Positions 61,907 to 64,000 of a DNA stretch of 64,000 nt are shown in pieces. Below the pieces are notes generated by a model that was not told where the DNA came from, ran no database searches, and was given only the letters and a program-made list of their open reading frames with translations. The stretch's first letter is position 1. Each line of letters starts with the position of its first letter. The stretch is from contig CACHWN010000006.1 in assembly GCA_902583585.1 (NCBI GenBank), positions 1-64,000 of the forward strand. Direction: 5' to 3'. The stretch is from an uncultured Pelagibacteraceae bacterium. GTDB taxonomy: Bacteria > Pseudomonadota > Alphaproteobacteria > Pelagibacterales > Pelagibacteraceae. Position numbers and translations under genes: made by a program.

Positions 61907-63567
61907 TAGATCCTTGCAATATTGATATTTGTAAAAGGTTTTTTTCCAGTTTTTTCTCTTACTATTCTTCTGCAATTTTGTTTTAGAGTTTCAATTAAAT
62001 TTTGTTGCTGTTTTTTATTGTCCATTGAAAAAGTTCTACAAATATTCATTATTTCATCTTCAATATCGAATATAAAAGTATCATCCTCATTTTTCTCGGG
62101 AATTCCCTTGTATGAGATTACTGGTTTTTTTATGCTTCCATTATTTGATACAATTAACGTTATTTCCAAATATCCATTTGCAGAAAGGTTTTTTCTATCT
62201 TTTATAGATTTAGAGTCTGTTTCAACATTAATATTTCCATCAAGATAAACTTTTCCTGATGGTGCTTTATCAATTATTTGTGGTTTGTCTCCAGGAAGAA
62301 TTTTAACCATATCACCATTTTCAATTAATAAAGTCTTTGGGACCTGCATTTCTTTTGCAAATGATACATGTTCAGCCATATGACGATGTTCTCCATGAAC
62401 AGGAATTACACACTGCGGCTTAACCCATTTATACATATCTTTCAAATCATCTCTATTAGGATGACCTGAAACATGGACAAAAGCATTTTCCTCACTTATC
62501 ATTTCCATCTTGTTTTTTACTATTAAGTTTTGCAAATAATATAATTTTTTTTCATTTCCTGGAATAATTTTTGATGAGAAAATAACACAATCTCCACTTT
62601 CCAAATATACATCAGGATGAACGCCATTTATTATCCTTGTCATTGCGCCCATTGGCTCCCCTTGACTACCAGTGGCTAAGTATAAAATTTTATCTTTATT
62701 TATTTTTTTTGCATCTCTTGGATCTAAAGGCTCAATCAATCCTTGAAGATAACCACATTTTCTCGCTGCTTTATAAATTCTTTGCATAGATCTACCAACT
62801 AAACAAATATTTCTTCCAGTTTTTTTTGCACAATAGAAAATGGACTCCATTCTAGCTACGTTTGAAGCGAAAGAAGTTACAAGAATTCTTTTTGATTTAA
62901 TTTCCATTATTCTTAACAAACTATCTCTTACGTCTGACTCGGAGCCTGCTCTTCCTGGGCTAAAGATATTTGTAGAGTCACATATCATTGCTGATACACC
63001 GCTTTCTCCTATTAATTTTAATTTTTTTTCATCAATTTGGGCACCAATCAATGGATTTGGATCAATCTTCCAATCACCAGTATGTAAAACTGTTCCCAGA
63101 GGAGTTTTTATGCTTAAACCATTAGGCTCCAAAATAGAATGTGTTAAAGTAACAAAATCAATTTCAAAACTTTCAAGCTTTATTTTACTATTTAAAGGTA
63201 CTACTTCTAAATATGATGAGATATCAATTTTTTTTTCTTTAAATTTTTCAAGAATTAAAGCTGCAGTAAAAGGAGTGGCATACATTTTACATTTTAGGCT
63301 TGGCCATATGTGTGCAACGGCACCTATGTGATCCTCATGAGCGTGTGTAAGAATGATTCCTAGTAAATCTTCTTTCTTTTCAATAATAAAACCAGCATCT
63401 GGCATTATAAGGTCGATGCCTGGCACAGAGTCATCCGCAAAAGAAACGCCCATATCTACGATTATCCATTTTTGTTCGCCTTCCTTCCCATAGGCATATA
63501 AGTTCATGTTTCCACCTATTTCACCTGATCCGCCTAAAGGACAGAAAAGCAACTCTTCTTTACTCAT
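61906..63567 (-). CDS. rnj: Ribonuclease J
   Basis: Metallo-beta-lactamase/beta-CASP endo- and 5' exoribonuclease, 553 residues, important for mRNA decay and 5' processing. The zinc motif HAHEDH is at 75-80, followed by HTGDWKIDPNP, SGHPNRDDLKDMYKWVKPQ and PVHGEHRHMAEH of the beta-CASP region. Its start overlaps the coaX stop by 4 bases, and its stop overlaps the DUF1467 start. Confidence 0.97.
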   Translation of the reverse strand: MSKEELLFCPLGGSGEIGGNMNLYAYGKEGEQKWIIVDMGVSFADDSVPGIDLIMPDAGFIIEKKEDLLGIILTHAHEDHIGAVAHIWPSLKCKMYATPFTAALILEKFKEKKIDISSYLEVVPLNSKIKLESFEIDFVTLTHSILEPNGLSIKTPLGTVLHTGDWKIDPNPLIGAQIDEKKLKLIGESGVSAMICDSTNIFSPGRAGSESDVRDSLLRIMEIKSKRILVTSFASNVARMESIFYCAKKTGRNICLVGRSMQRIYKAARKCGYLQGLIEPLDPRDAKKINKDKILYLATGSQGEPMGAMTRIINGVHPDVYLESGDCVIFSSKIIPGNEKKLYYLQNLIVKNKMEMISEENAFVHVSGHPNRDDLKDMYKWVKPQCVIPVHGEHRHMAEHVSFAKEMQVPKTLLIENGDMVKILPGDKPQIIDKAPSGKVYLDGNINVETDSKSIKDRKNLSANGYLEITLIVSNNGSIKKPVISYKGIPEKNEDDTFIFDIEDEIMNICRTFSMDNKKQQQNLIETLKQNCRRIVREKTGKKPFTNINIARI

Positions 63568-64000
63568 AAAAATTCCTGATAAACTTTTGAAACTCCTTTG
63601 ATAGTAATATTTTGATCAACAATAGTTTTTCTTTTAATAATTTTTTTAAACAAATTTGCATACCCACCTGTGAGTATTATTTTATAATTCATTTTCCAGT
63701 TTTTAGTAATTTTATAAATTATATTATTTATTAATCCATCATAACCCCATATAAAGCCGGCATTTAAAGCATCTTTTGTATTCTTGCCGTAACTAGTTTG
63801 TTTGTTTCTTAAATCAAACATAGGTAGTAAAGCAGTAGTTTGGCTTAAATTTTTGATAGATGATTTTATACCCGGCGCTATAACACCGCCCTCGTAAATT
63901 CCATTTTTTACAATATCAAAGGTTGTGGCAGTTCCAAAATCAATTATTAAACAATTTTTAAATCTTTTACCCTCTATAGAATTGACAATTCTATCAGATC
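63564..64000 (-). CDS. coaX: Type III pantothenate kinase (5' end beyond the window)
   Basis: Partial gene; 145 codons remain and the frame is open to the window end. The visible part has IIDFGTATTFDIV (phosphate-1 region), YEGGVIAPGIKSSIKNLSQTTALLP and the closing NAGFIWGYDGLINNI and ILTGGYANLF, all typical of CoaX, which makes 4'-phosphopantothenate in CoA synthesis. The frame runs past an internal ATG at 63821, which is not the true start. It overlaps rnj by 4 bases, the common coaX-rnj order. Confidence 0.93.
   Translation of the reverse strand, partial: SDRIVNSIEGKRFKNCLIIDFGTATTFDIVKNGIYEGGVIAPGIKSSIKNLSQTTALLPMFDLRNKQTSYGKNTKDALNAGFIWGYDGLINNIIYKITKNWKMNYKIILTGGYANLFKKIIKRKTIVDQNITIKGVSKVYQEFL

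Noticed and set aside
61907-61975. Longer start for the DUF1467 gene
   Set aside because: The 23 extra codons lie within rnj, are highly basic and unlike the family N terminus; the TAATG-coupled ATG at 61906 gives the usual start.
63564-63821. An 85-residue complete protein at the window end
   Set aside because: The frame continues upstream to the window edge with conserved CoaX motifs, so it is the 3' part of a larger gene.

Overview
The window looks like part of the chromosome of a very AT-rich, streamlined alphaproteobacterium, most probably a member of the Pelagibacterales (SAR11) or a close relative. The reasons are the extreme Lys/Asn/Ile-rich coding, intergenic gaps of 0 to about 130 bases, pervasive 1-4 nt gene overlaps, and several gene blocks in classic alphaproteobacterial order. 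No rRNA, tRNA, insertion sequence, phage gene or CRISPR array was seen, and no gene-free stretch exceeds 300 bases.

Layout. (1) 40-4556, minus strand: ntrY-ntrX-trkA, a minimal two-component system plus the TrkA potassium-channel subunit. (2) 4605-6722, plus strand: ispDF (isoprenoid precursors), pgpA (phosphatidylglycerol) and the CinA C-terminal amidase domain. (3) 6745-13511, minus strand: a small membrane protein, a Coq10/RatA-type START protein, lipA, ftsB, eno, kdsA, pyrG, secG and tpiA. (4) 13578-20996, plus strand: a PpiD/SurA-like chaperone, trpE-trpG-trpD-trpC, lexA with a visible operator, and gltX. (5) 20996-42291: an accessory region of about 21 kb lying between gltX and the lipid A block. 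(6) 42293-54899, minus strand: the envelope and translation block rpsB-tsf-frr-uppS-cdsA-dxr-bamA-skp-lpxD-fabZ-lpxA-lpxI-lpxB, with a PQQ-type sugar dehydrogenase inserted between lpxI and lpxB. (7) 55017-64000, minus strand: coaX (cut by the window end), rnj, a DUF1467 gene, proS, lolC/E, lolD and dnaE.

The accessory region holds a Cys-rich PD-(D/E)XK protein, a Glu-Pro-repeat membrane protein, an HDAC-fold hydrolase / degenerate SDR / hydratase operon, a DUF1907 metalloprotein, and a large divergent catabolic locus. From the shared gap at 31998-32108, the minus-strand arm encodes a periplasmic binding protein, a strong terminator hairpin, a 2-oxoglutarate/Fe(II) oxygenase, LivM, LivG, a phytanoyl-CoA-type dioxygenase and an EamA transporter. 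The plus-strand arm encodes LivF, LivH, a ketopantoate-reductase-like enzyme, an acyl-CoA synthetase, a crotonase, an enolase-superfamily enzyme, a short CitE-like protein and three tandem Gfo/Idh/MocA oxidoreductases. Together they form one complete ABC importer with a CoA-dependent and redox catabolic set for an unidentified organic acid or polyol-like substrate. No dedicated regulator is encoded. This is the best candidate in the window for an undescribed system.

Other notable signals are an NtrX that lacks the sigma-54 contact motif paired with an NtrY lacking a PAS domain, a predicted structured leader (nested stems plus possible pseudoknot) in front of rpsB, and genes missing from their usual slots (pyrH, rseP, pdhABC-lpd, ntrBC, moaC/moeA).
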